From: CAZYME01 sp964648115
Lineage (GTDB): Bacteria; Pseudomonadota; Gammaproteobacteria; Legionellales; Legionellaceae
Reading direction: 5' to 3'
NCBI GenBank assembly: GCA_964648115.1
Contig: CAZYME010000002.1
Span: 62,001 to 126,000, forward strand
DNA length: 64,000 bases
The notes under the pieces were generated by a model. It saw only the letters and a list, made by a program, of their open reading frames with translations, was not told the origin of the DNA and searched no databases. The position numbers and the translations under genes were made by a program. Shown here one piece after another: positions 54,002-62,161 of this stretch; the stretch's first letter is position 1, and the number at the start of each line of letters is the position of its first letter.

Positions 54002-55525
54002 ATGGGCCGAACAAAACAACTTGCTCAACGGGAAAGAAAACCTACTTCAGGGTGTTTTTTTTATAAACAACCAAAGCAGAAAGCAGCAGGCTGCGGTAAA
54101 AATTCCCAAAAAAATCCATCATCTCTCCATAAGATTTCTGCAAAAGAAATTATCGAGCAACTCGGAGCCAAAATGGAACCCGGTAACTATCTGGTGGCCG
54201 ACGGGGACCGGCATGATTTGGTTTGCGTTAGAACAGTTAGTGTTCTAGGAGATCAACAATACGGATTGTTTGCCAAAGAAGATATTAAAGCTGGCACAGT
54301 ACTCGGTATATATACTGGGACAAAATATACCAAGAAAGCATTCGCACAGCATATGGAGCAGGACGAAGGCGCTACATCACATTACGCCATGGAATATGAT
54401 GGGGTAGTTGTGTGCGCAAAGAAAAAGGGTAATTTTACCAGGTTTGCTAACTGCTCTACGTCTCAACCTAACGCAGCTTTTATACGGTTACAACGTAAAT
54501 TTGTAGGACTGAAGGCGATCGGAAAAATTAAGCGTGGGCAGCAATTACTAGTCGATTATAATGGTCCATGCGATTCACCTGATTCTGAACGCCAACTTTT
54601 TTTAAATCCTGAGGACGGCCCGCTTTCAACCATAGAGCTCCACCTCGAACTACATAAACATTACACTTTAAAGAATAGCCCCGCGGCATATCCAGCTTTA
54701 GGAGTCCTTAAAGGAGCTCCCTTATACACTACACGGTTATTATGGACATTAATGAATGGCCGATCCTTAGATGGCATGTATCGCTATATACCAGAAGAAG
54801 TAGATATTTTATGTTTAAAAGCAGCGAAACAAGGTATAGTAAAACTTGCCGCTCGACACGAAGATGACGACCCATTTACACCTCTCATGCTAGCGTGTTA
54901 TCTGGGACAGGTGAATAACGTCAAGTTTCTTATCCAAAATGGTGCGGGCGTAAATCGACAACAAAATCTCTCTGGAAAATGTCCTTTATTTTTTGCACTG
55001 GAGGGATATAGCAATACACACGGTAATGGCGAGGATTATCTCCTGATCATCCAAGAATTATTGCGTGCACATGCACTTATAACCGCTCATGACAAAGATT
55101 CTAAAACCTTTTTACATAAAGCCAGCTTAGTCTTAGAACCAAGGCATTTGAGTGCTGTTCTTTCGCAGTTAGCACAAATGGGAGCTGCTGTAAAAGAACT
55201 ATTTCAATATATAGATAAAAATGACAGGGATATAGTGATGTCTTGTCTTGAAGAAAGATGCTTTAAGAACGTTGCAACCCTATTGAAGTTCTACCCGGCT
55301 TATTTTGGAGATCACTTCCATCCCCCAATCAAGGGCGGTAAAAAATCAGACCTTTTCACAACAAAACTCAATGATATCCTCGAAAGCTATACACCAGAGG
55401 AAGCACATAACTTTTTTGAGTGCCTAGCGGACGCTCGTATAGCACGTCTAGATTTGTCTCCTCTAGACGGTTTGAGAGCAAAGGCAGCGCAGTACGATGG
55501 CAGCAAAGCGATGCAGTGCAATTGA
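54002..55525 (+). CDS. SET-ankyrin protein with histone-H3-tail-like N-terminus, candidate effector
   Basis: The 507-residue protein has three parts. Residues 2-35 follow the order of the histone H3 tail: GRTKQLA, then RKPTSG, KQPKQ and KAA, ending K-N-S. Residues about 72-190 form a SET domain: QQYGLFAKEDIKAGTVLGIYTG, RFANCSTSQPN (where the usual Asn-His is N150-C151) and KRGQQLLVDYNGP (Y186). Residues about 288-400 contain ankyrin-type units (DPFTPLMLACYLGQVNNVKF and others). SET plus ankyrin is the architecture of Legionella LegAS4/RomA, which methylates host histone H3. The ATG has GGA eight bases upstream; the next in-frame ATG is at residue 58, so the tail depends on this start. Confidence 0.82.
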   Translation: MGRTKQLAQRERKPTSGCFFYKQPKQKAAGCGKNSQKNPSSLHKISAKEIIEQLGAKMEPGNYLVADGDRHDLVCVRTVSVLGDQQYGLFAKEDIKAGTVLGIYTGTKYTKKAFAQHMEQDEGATSHYAMEYDGVVVCAKKKGNFTRFANCSTSQPNAAFIRLQRKFVGLKAIGKIKRGQQLLVDYNGPCDSPDSERQLFLNPEDGPLSTIELHLELHKHYTLKNSPAAYPALGVLKGAPLYTTRLLWTLMNGRSLDGMYRYIPEEVDILCLKAAKQGIVKLAARHEDDDPFTPLMLACYLGQVNNVKFLIQNGAGVNRQQNLSGKCPLFFALEGYSNTHGNGEDYLLIIQELLRAHALITAHDKDSKTFLHKASLVLEPRHLSAVLSQLAQMGAAVKELFQYIDKNDRDIVMSCLEERCFKNVATLLKFYPAYFGDHFHPPIKGGKKSDLFTTKLNDILESYTPEEAHNFFECLADARIARLDLSPLDGLRAKAAQYDGSKAMQCN

Positions 55526-55533
55526 GTTAGGAT

Positions 55534-55592
55534 GTAAGTTGGGTCAATGACCCAACGATTCATTTTATTGTTGGGTCATTGACCCACCCTAC
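55534..55592. repeat. Palindromic repeat, family A (arms only)
   Basis: gtaagttgggtcaatgaccc is followed by a short spacer and ttgggtcattgacccaccct. It overlaps the 3' end of the HIT gene and supplies that gene's last codons and stop. Confidence 0.7.
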
Positions 55593-55994
55593 TATTTCTT
55601 TACGCAAAGCAGAAACCAGATCAGCAAGCTTACCCTCCCCATAGGGAACGGCCTTTAACTTCGGCTGCCAGATCCCATCGGGCCACATTTTATCTGTTTT
55701 AAAGCGCGCAACTACATGCACATGCAGCTGGGCGACAATATTACCTAATGCACCCACATTCAATTTATCCGGCTTAAAAAAATTCTCCATGATCCTTGAA
55801 AGCGCCGCAATTTCATCCATCAAAGCATGGCGCTTCGCTTCAGATAACTGATAAATTTCCTGAATATTCTCTTCTCTTGGCACAAGAATAAGCCATGGAA
55901 AATTCGCATCGTTTTTTAAATAAACGCTTGATAAAGACCACTCAGCCAACCAAAATGAGCTTGTAAGAATCCGACTATCAACCTCAAATTGCAT
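55560..55994 (-). CDS. HIT-domain protein
   Basis: The 144-residue histidine-triad hydrolase/transferase has the motif QLHVHVVARF near residue 90 (the second and third histidines of the triad; the first position is Gln). WLILVPREENIQEI is the other typical segment. The family cleaves nucleoside phosphoramidates or dinucleotides. The last residues (VNDPTIK) are read through a family A repeat, so the original C-terminus may have been different. A short distance separates it from the divergent BON gene. Confidence 0.88.
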   Translation of the reverse strand: MQFEVDSRILTSSFWLAEWSLSSVYLKNDANFPWLILVPREENIQEIYQLSEAKRHALMDEIAALSRIMENFFKPDKLNVGALGNIVAQLHVHVVARFKTDKMWPDGIWQPKLKAVPYGEGKLADLVSALRKEIVGWVNDPTIK

Positions 55995-56067
55995 TTTAAT
56001 GAGATCCTCTTGGTATAAATAATAGAGATGATATACTTTCTGTTCGCAAACTTAATTCGAGGGCAAT

Positions 56068-56625
56068 ATGCGTCATCCGATCCGACTCATTCTGGCAACG
56101 CTCCTCGTTTTTTCTATCAGCCAAATACAAGCGGCTAGCCTAAAAAACATGGAACAAGAATTAAGCGACTCCGTTATTACCACGAAAATCACGGCAAAAT
56201 ATACTGAAAAAACCAATTTGAATCCATTAAAAATTTTGGTTAGCACTCAAGATGGTGTGGTTAAGCTCACAGGTCATGTTAAAGACAAACAAGCGTTTGT
56301 TGAGGCGCTGAGACTAGCGAAAGCAACAAAAGGCGTAAAATCAGTTGATACAGATAATCTAGAGATTAAAGCTGTGAATACTATCATCACCGATGCCTAT
56401 ATCACCGCTAAGGTCGAAACAGCCGTGCTTAAAGCAAAAGTTTTAGATGATGAGTCCATTCCTTTAGCTGGAATTAATGCCAAAACCACGAATGGCATTG
56501 TTACTTTATCCGGGAATGTAAAAAGCAATGGATCCATTATTGCTATATTAAAACGGGTCAATACAATTAACGGTGTGAAAAAGATTATTTCATTCATACA
56601 AGTTAACCCTAACAAGCCAGCCTAA
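56068..56625 (+). CDS. BON-domain periplasmic protein (OsmY-like)
   Basis: The 185-residue protein has a signal peptide (LILATLLVFSISQIQAA, cleavage near residue 23). Two BON domains follow, each with the VKLTGHVKDK / VTLSGNVKS turn. OsmY-type proteins sit in the periplasm and help it withstand osmotic and folding stress. The TAA stop overlaps the next gene's ATG by one base, so they are likely translated together. Confidence 0.9.
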   Translation: MRHPIRLILATLLVFSISQIQAASLKNMEQELSDSVITTKITAKYTEKTNLNPLKILVSTQDGVVKLTGHVKDKQAFVEALRLAKATKGVKSVDTDNLEIKAVNTIITDAYITAKVETAVLKAKVLDDESIPLAGINAKTTNGIVTLSGNVKSNGSIIAILKRVNTINGVKKIISFIQVNPNKPA

Positions 56626-57119
56626 TGAGCAAGCCTTCACTTCTCACGCATTTTAAATTTTTTTTATGGTCCTTTGGCCGTTTTAAGGTCCCGTTAATCG
56701 GTTATTTAAAACCGCATCTTATTAGCCTTACTGATCAAGAAATTGTCATCAAATTAAAATTAAACCGCCGCAGTAAAAACCATCTGCACTCCATGTATTT
56801 TGGTGCACTAGCTGTTGGAGCTGACCTTGCAGGAGGTTTGCATGGGTTTTATCACGCTGAGAAGGCTAACGTTAAGATCTCTTTAGCCTTCAAATCCTTC
56901 CAAGCACAATTTTTACGCCGCCCTGAAGCAGATGTTTATTTTGTCTGTACCATGGGTGACACCGTTAAAGAAATGATCATAGAATCTCAAAAAACCGGAG
57001 AGCGAATTAATAAACCACTAGATGTGACCGCCTACACTCAGTACCCACAACAACCTGAGGAAGTAGCACGATTTATGTTAGAGTTGTCCTTAAAAGTTCT
57101 CTATACTAAATCTGAATAA
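56625..57119 (+). CDS. DUF4442 hot-dog-fold protein
   Basis: The 164-residue protein has the pattern of thioesterase-like DUF4442 proteins: RRSKNHLHSMYFGALAVGAD, the central helix segment, and a beta-rich second half (DVYFVCTMGDTVKEMIIESQ). The conserved N-H of the first motif is the probable active-site region. The family's substrate is not firmly known; acyl-thioesters are likely. It is coupled to the BON gene. Confidence 0.82.
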   Translation: MSKPSLLTHFKFFLWSFGRFKVPLIGYLKPHLISLTDQEIVIKLKLNRRSKNHLHSMYFGALAVGADLAGGLHGFYHAEKANVKISLAFKSFQAQFLRRPEADVYFVCTMGDTVKEMIIESQKTGERINKPLDVTAYTQYPQQPEEVARFMLELSLKVLYTKSE

Positions 57120-57204
57120 TCGTTTTTTTATTGTGAACACATGTTAAACCAAGGGTGCCGCGGGAACGCGATTTAAGGTAAGTTGACAAACACAAAGGAC
57201 GTGA

Positions 57205-58665
57205 ATGCAAACTGTTTTAGTAACTGACAACCCGAAAAGCTGGGGGTTTTTAAGCCACCTTGCACCGATTGTCGAAGCCTCTGACTATTTATCTGATGAA
57301 TGCTATCATCAAAATAAATCCCTACGCGTCATTAACCTTTGCCAATCTTACGACTACCAAACTATTGGCTACTATGTCTCATTATTAGCACATGCTCGTG
57401 ACCACAAAGCAATCCCCTCAGTACTTGGCATCCAAGATGTTTTAAGTACAAGCATGTCAAAGCTTATCTCTCAAGATATTGAAGAAGAAATTCAACACAG
57501 CTTACACGGCATTAAAGGAGAGGAGTTTTTTCTAAGCCTGTATTTCGGTCAAAATATGGCTAAAAGACATGCTGTTTTAGCAAAAAAATTACATGGACTG
57601 TTTCCTTTACCGCTTATACGCTTCACCTTAGAGAAAAAAAAGCAGTGGTGTATCAAAAAACTTGTGCTGTTATCACCCGATGATATACCACCCCAGCACG
57701 TAGAATTTATGCGCCAGGCAGCAGAAAGCTATTTTTCTAAAAAACGATTTCATCATTGGCGGAAAAAGCAGCGTTTTCATGATTTAGCGATTCTTACCGA
57801 TCCCACAGAGCCCAATGCACCTTCTAATAAAAAAGCGTTAGAAGCGTTTATCAGTGCCGGTGAGTCCATGGGACTGAATGTCGATCTTATTGATAAAAAT
57901 GATGCCCGCTCGATCGGGGAATATGACGCATTATTTATTCGCGCCACAACGTCCGTTGATCACTACACCTATCGCTTTGCCCGAAGGGCATTTCAAGAAA
58001 ATTTAGTGGTGATTGATGACCCACAATCAATTGTTAAATGCACCAACAAAGTCTACCTCGCAGAATTAATGCGCAGCCATCAAATATTAACGCCTGAAAC
58101 ATTGTTTATAAGTAAATACGACAAAGTATTACCAGACGTCCAATTTCCTTGCGTCATAAAAAAACCCGACAGTGCTTTTTCACTGGGCGTAGTTAAATTG
58201 GACGATCAAAAAGAATTACAAAAATCATTGACCCAATTTTTTAAAACTTCCGATTTACTCCTGATCCAGCCTTTTATTCCAACGGAATACGATTGGAGAA
58301 TTGGTGTACTGGATAACAAACCTCTATTTGCCTGCCGCTATTACATGGCTAAAGGACACTGGCAAATCTATAACTGGGAAGGAACAAATTCTGGAGAAGA
58401 AGTTGAAGGGGAGCATGAAACCATGCCCTTACACGAAGTCCCTGAAGCCATCATTAAAACAGCATTAAAAGCCTCACGCCTTATTGGTGATAGCTTGTAT
58501 GGTGTAGATATCAAGAGTCACGGTGATAAACATTATGTAATTGAAGTGAACGACAATCCTAACGTTGATTTTGGTATTGAAGACCAAGTCATGGGAGAAG
58601 CGCTTTACCAGCAAATTATGACGGTCTTTTTACAACGCATTCGCAGGAAACATGGTTATGTCTAA
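57205..58665 (+). CDS. RimK-like ATP-grasp ligase with extra N-terminal domain
   Basis: Of 486 residues, 1-190 form a RimK-linked N-terminal domain (YHQNKSLRVINLCQSYDYQT, YYVSLLAHARDHKAIPSVLG). Residues about 200-486 form the ATP-grasp ligase (VIDDPQSIVKCTNKVYLAEL, PCVIKKPDSAFSLGVVKL, DNKPLFACRYYMAK and the metal site YVIEVNDNPNVD). RimK relatives attach amino acids, typically glutamate, to a carboxyl end. It overlaps a GCS2-type ligase, and an amidohydrolase follows, so an unknown gamma-glutamyl or related small peptide product is plausible. Confidence 0.86.
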   Translation: MQTVLVTDNPKSWGFLSHLAPIVEASDYLSDECYHQNKSLRVINLCQSYDYQTIGYYVSLLAHARDHKAIPSVLGIQDVLSTSMSKLISQDIEEEIQHSLHGIKGEEFFLSLYFGQNMAKRHAVLAKKLHGLFPLPLIRFTLEKKKQWCIKKLVLLSPDDIPPQHVEFMRQAAESYFSKKRFHHWRKKQRFHDLAILTDPTEPNAPSNKKALEAFISAGESMGLNVDLIDKNDARSIGEYDALFIRATTSVDHYTYRFARRAFQENLVVIDDPQSIVKCTNKVYLAELMRSHQILTPETLFISKYDKVLPDVQFPCVIKKPDSAFSLGVVKLDDQKELQKSLTQFFKTSDLLLIQPFIPTEYDWRIGVLDNKPLFACRYYMAKGHWQIYNWEGTNSGEEVEGEHETMPLHEVPEAIIKTALKASRLIGDSLYGVDIKSHGDKHYVIEVNDNPNVDFGIEDQVMGEALYQQIMTVFLQRIRRKHGYV

Positions 58666-59884
58666 GTACCCTCTTTTTTCGGTGTTAGGCATCGAAATTG
58701 AATATATGCTAGTGGATAAAGATACCCTAGCAGTACAACCTAAAAGCGATTTGATCCTGCGGATTTTAGCGGGCAAACAGGTGAATGAAGTTGTATTAGG
58801 TGAAATTGCTGCCAGCAATGAACTGGTAATGCATGTATTGGAATTAAAAAACAATGGTCCAAAACCCCCAGACCATCCAATAGCTGAACAATTTCAGCAA
58901 ACGATTATGCAGTTACAGCCCTTGTTAGATCAACATAATTTGCAACTCCTCCCGACAGGCGCTCATCCATGGATGGACCCGATGCTAGAAACAGAGCGAT
59001 GGCCACATGGAAACAAATCGGTTTACCAACAATTTGATAGTATTTTTAATTGCCAAGGACATGGCTGGGCTAACTTGCAAAGCATGCATGTTAACTTACC
59101 CTTTGCAAACGATGATGAATTTTGCCAGCTTCATAATACTATTCGTCTACTCTTGCCGTTGTTACCAGCAATTGCTGCAAGCACACCCTTTCTTGACGGT
59201 AAAGCAACCGGCCTTTTGAATTCACGTTTGGATTTTTACAACAAAAACCAACAGCGAATACCATCCATCAGCGGCGATATTATTCCTGACTTTATTCGCT
59301 CGGAGGAGGAATATCACAGGGAAATATTAAAACCCATGTACCGAGACATCAGTCCGTTTGACCCTGAAGGCATTTTACAGCACGAATGGTTAAACTCTAG
59401 GGCCGCGATTGCTAAATTTGAATACATGGCTGTGGAAATTCGGATTATTGATACGCAAGAATGTGTTAATGCTGACATTGCTATCGCACAAGCAATCCAC
59501 GCTATTCTTAAAAGTTGGTGTGAAAGTGGTAATCAGTATTATTTGGAAAAAATTTGCCCAACCAAACAACTCAGAGCGATTTACGACAAGACTGTCAAAA
59601 GTGGCTTGGACGTTTATATTGACGACAGTGAAGTACTAGCGCAATGGCAACTACCTAAAAATGCTATGACTGCGCGCGATGCATGGACATTATTAATTGA
59701 ACGCGTGAGTCCAGAATTAGACCAAACCAGTCAACTCGTTTTGGAGCATATTTTACGCCATGGTAATTTAAGTGAACGTATTTTGCATGCTTGCGGTAGT
59801 CATGTAGACAAAGAAAGCATAACGCAGGTATACCGACAATTGGGGGGGTGCTTGTTGCAAAACCAGCAATTTAAACCATTATGA
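58652..59884 (+). CDS. GCS2-type carboxylate-amine ligase (YbdK-like)
   Basis: This 410-residue glutamate-cysteine-ligase-fold enzyme has the ATP/metal motif VLGIEIEYMLVD near the N-terminus, LPTGAHPWMDP in the first third and MAVEIRIIDTQECVNADIAI later. It is not GshA, and the true substrate is open: relatives of YbdK show weak glutamate-cysteine ligase activity. Its start lies inside the end of the RimK-like gene and its stop forms ATGA with the amidohydrolase gene, giving a tightly coupled trio. Confidence 0.88.
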   Translation: MVMSKYPLFSVLGIEIEYMLVDKDTLAVQPKSDLILRILAGKQVNEVVLGEIAASNELVMHVLELKNNGPKPPDHPIAEQFQQTIMQLQPLLDQHNLQLLPTGAHPWMDPMLETERWPHGNKSVYQQFDSIFNCQGHGWANLQSMHVNLPFANDDEFCQLHNTIRLLLPLLPAIAASTPFLDGKATGLLNSRLDFYNKNQQRIPSISGDIIPDFIRSEEEYHREILKPMYRDISPFDPEGILQHEWLNSRAAIAKFEYMAVEIRIIDTQECVNADIAIAQAIHAILKSWCESGNQYYLEKICPTKQLRAIYDKTVKSGLDVYIDDSEVLAQWQLPKNAMTARDAWTLLIERVSPELDQTSQLVLEHILRHGNLSERILHACGSHVDKESITQVYRQLGGCLLQNQQFKPL

Positions 59885-60582
59885 AACCTACTGTACTCTT
59901 CATCAGCTGTGAGCATGCTGTAAATATCGTTCCTCAGCCTTATCTACATTTATTTAAAGGGCATGAGTCTGTATTCCAAACCCACCGCGCTATTGATTTC
60001 GGAGCATTAGAAATTGCCAAGCATTTAAGTGACGTATTTGACTGCGATTATAATACTGCTAGCACCACGCGCTTATTGATCGACTGCAATCGCAGCATAT
60101 CTAATGCAGACTGTTTTTCTGAGTTTACTCAAAATTTACCTCCGCAGGAAAAGCAGCGGATCATTGATGAATATTATTTACCCTATCGCACAAAAACTGA
60201 GGCTTTAATTCAAAACTTGATTGACCAAGGCAAGCAAGTACTGCATATAGCAAGTCATAGCTTCACCCCAGTGTTTAAGGGTATTTCACGTAATGGAGAT
60301 ATCTGTTTATTATACGACCCAAGCCGACACGGAGAAAAAGAAGTCGCCCGAGAATGGCGCGGCCTGCTTAACCAACATAATATTTACAAAGTACGTATGA
60401 ATTATCCTTATCGTGGTGTGAGCGATGGGTTTCCTACGGCTCTGCGAAAAAAACACACAGAAAAAAACTACTTGGGTTTTGAGCTAGAAGTTAATCAAAC
60501 CTTAGTAGGTGATAAAACATCTCTTAAGACATTAATGACCGTGTTATCAGAGAGCGTGGAGGATTTGTTGCAGTTATTGTAA
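59881..60582 (+). CDS. N-formylglutamate amidohydrolase family protein
   Basis: This 233-residue zinc hydrolase has the early SCEHAVNIVP, then HRAIDFGALEIA, RLLIDCNRS (substrate arginine region) and HIASHSFTP with the later metal histidines, all typical of the FGase family. In histidine breakdown it removes formate from N-formylglutamate, but no hut genes are here. In this trio it more likely hydrolyses the amide bond of the ligase product or a precursor. Confidence 0.87.
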   Translation: MKPTVLFISCEHAVNIVPQPYLHLFKGHESVFQTHRAIDFGALEIAKHLSDVFDCDYNTASTTRLLIDCNRSISNADCFSEFTQNLPPQEKQRIIDEYYLPYRTKTEALIQNLIDQGKQVLHIASHSFTPVFKGISRNGDICLLYDPSRHGEKEVAREWRGLLNQHNIYKVRMNYPYRGVSDGFPTALRKKHTEKNYLGFELEVNQTLVGDKTSLKTLMTVLSESVEDLLQLL

Positions 60583-60660
60583 TGATATCGGTGATGCTTC
60601 AATCTAATTATTCAACAACGCCCCCTTTGGGAAGAGGGTTTAGGCGGCCCCCCTAGCATC

Positions 60661-61071
60661 TCAATGACAATCCGGACACAGCCCATAAATATTCAAAGCA
60701 TGATCCGTCATTTTAAACCCCGCCCGCTCGGCAATCATCCTCTGGTGCTTTTCAATAACCTCATCAATAAATTCCTCTACCTGGCCACATTTAACACATA
60801 CCAAATGATCATGATGCTCACCCTGGCTCAATTCAAACACCGAATAGCCGCCTTCAAAATTATGTCGATTGATTAAACCAGCTGACTCAAATTGAGTGAG
60901 TACCCGATAAACCGTAGCCAGCCCTACATCTTCCCCCATCTCCAAGAGAGTTTTGTACACATCCTCAGCACTTAAATGATGAGCGCTCGATGTTTCAAGA
61001 ATTTGTAGAATCTTCAAACGTGGCATGGTGATTTTAAGTCCCGCATCCTTCAGCTGTTGACTTTCTTCCAC
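60661..61071 (-). CDS. fur: Ferric uptake regulator
   Basis: The 136-residue protein shows the Fur pattern: GLKITMPRLKILQILE and ATVYRVLTQFESAGLI in the DNA-binding half, then HHDHLVCVKCGQVEEF with the regulatory-site residues and structural CVKC, ending in GLCPDCH (CxxC). In the iron-loaded form it represses iron acquisition genes. It is monocistronic, divergent from bamE across a repeat-filled gap. In many gammaproteobacteria fur and bamE are divergent neighbours, as here. Confidence 0.95.
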   Translation of the reverse strand: MEESQQLKDAGLKITMPRLKILQILETSSAHHLSAEDVYKTLLEMGEDVGLATVYRVLTQFESAGLINRHNFEGGYSVFELSQGEHHDHLVCVKCGQVEEFIDEVIEKHQRMIAERAGFKMTDHALNIYGLCPDCH

Positions 61072-61148
61072 AAAGGCTCCTGTTTTTGATATTTAGAGTT
61101 AAGAGACTTTGCCATTCCCGCGAATGGTGTCAACTTAAGAAATAAACC

Positions 61149-61231
61149 GTAGCCCGGATGCAGGCGAAGCCGTAATCCAGGTGGTTGTGGCTCCATAAAT
61201 CCCGGATTACGCTGCGCTCCATCCAGGCTAC
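61149..61231. repeat. Palindromic repeat, family B within a composite
   Basis: gtagcccggatgcaggcgaa and the closing ccatccaggctac pair around taatccaggtggttgtggct and aatcccggattacgc. The left flank aacttaagaaataaaccg is shared with the 19.9-kb copy. Near 61.30 kb the string cttaactcaatggcagtg is the inverted tip of the MITE-like element. The 320-base gap between fur and bamE holds this mosaic and nothing else I can identify apart from a tattat-like -10 before bamE. Confidence 0.75.
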
Positions 61232-61393
61232 AGGTATGGATCCCACGGTCAAGCCGCGGTACATAGCGTTTAGGGAGATACTTTCCTTAACTCAATGGCA
61301 GTGTAGCATACCCCCCCTGATAAAAAGCAAGTAGATGATATGGGCTAGATTGCGTGGTATTATGGCAAAAAATTTTCATCCTAGGTTTAACAC

Positions 61394-61702
61394 ATGCGAC
61401 TCAAAGCCCTACTTATTTGCACAGCTTTACTCCTTTCACTAACAAACTGCGCATACTATGATTTTTCAAGACGCATCGTGCAACAAGGGAATTTGCTACC
61501 CCAAGCAAAAATCGATCGGTTAAAAATCGGCATGAGCAAAGAGGATACCGCCATTCTGATGGGTACCAGCCTATTAAGCCCGGTATTCACGTCTGATCGC
61601 TGGGATTACGCCTACACAAGACGCAAAGGCAATGATTCAACACACGTGCGCCGCTTAAGTTTATATTTCTCACAGGGTAGATTGGCGCGTATCGAACAAT
61701 AA
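61394..61702 (+). CDS. bamE: Outer-membrane assembly lipoprotein BamE
   Basis: The 102-residue lipoprotein has a signal peptide with lipobox LTNC (cysteine at residue 19). The BamE core follows: GNLLPQAKIDRLKIGMSKED, a strand with MGTSLLSP, and FTSDRWDYAYTRR. It is part of the Bam complex that inserts beta-barrel proteins. Length and motifs are normal. It is divergent from fur. Confidence 0.95.
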   Translation: MRLKALLICTALLLSLTNCAYYDFSRRIVQQGNLLPQAKIDRLKIGMSKEDTAILMGTSLLSPVFTSDRWDYAYTRRKGNDSTHVRRLSLYFSQGRLARIEQ

Positions 61703-61721
61703 GTAGATTGGGTCATTGCCC

Positions 61722-61876
61722 TAATGGCACTGCTTTAAGGAAATCCCAGCTAAAAATAGCCCGTCTTTGCGAGCGTAGCGAAGCAATCCAGCGGCCGTAA
61801 TGTCACATAGATAAAGACACTGGATTGCTTCGCTACGCTCGCAAAGACGATTATCTTCCTTAAGGCAGCGCCATTA
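61722..61876. mobile_element. MITE-like element inserted in a family A repeat
   Basis: The element starts taatggcactgctttaagga and ends with the complement (tccttaaggcagcgccatta), so it has about 21-base inverted ends. Inside it are paired arms cgtctttgcgagcgtagcga and the complement. It is flanked by gtcattgccc on both sides (61712-61721 and 61878-61887, with one extra base on the right). The outer flanks (gtagattggg and ccaacctac) rejoin to an ordinary family A palindrome. This is a clear nested insertion with a target duplication. It encodes no protein. Confidence 0.8.
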
Positions 61877-61891
61877 AGTCATTGCCCCAAC

Positions 61892-62161
61892 CTACACTTT
61901 CTGACGAGCACGTTGGCGTCTTTTTTCTTTTGGGTCAATCAATAGAGGGCGATATATTTCGACTCGGTCGCCTGATTTAACCACTTGCGTTAAAGGCGCA
62001 AGCGTGCCGAATATGCCCGTAGGCATATGCGCAGTTTCGGGATGGGTCTTTAGCAATCCCGACTGTTCTAGCACGTCAGCAACTGTTGAGCCTGCAGCTA
62101 GATTTAATTCCAATGAAATTACGGGCTGGTTAACAGGCACATACACTAGCTCTACTTTAAC
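61892..62161 (-). CDS. rnfH: RnfH/RatB family ubiquitin-fold protein
   Basis: The start MVKVELVYVPVNQPV is chosen because it overlaps the ratA stop (ATGGTTAA). The 89-residue product has the RnfH core: SLELNLAAGSTVADVLEQSG, PTGIFGTLAPLTQVVKSGDR, VEIYRPLLIDPKEKRRQRAR. Its function is undefined; it is normally co-encoded with RatA, as here. The stop codon lies in the remnant of a family A repeat. Confidence 0.9.
   Translation of the reverse strand, partial: VKVELVYVPVNQPVISLELNLAAGSTVADVLEQSGLLKTHPETAHMPTGIFGTLAPLTQVVKSGDRVEIYRPLLIDPKEKRRQRARQKV

Noticed and set aside
53856..54248. A 130-codon frame overlapping the start of the SET-ankyrin gene
   Set aside because: It has no ribosome site or family features, and 54002 onward in the other frame encodes a clear SET domain.
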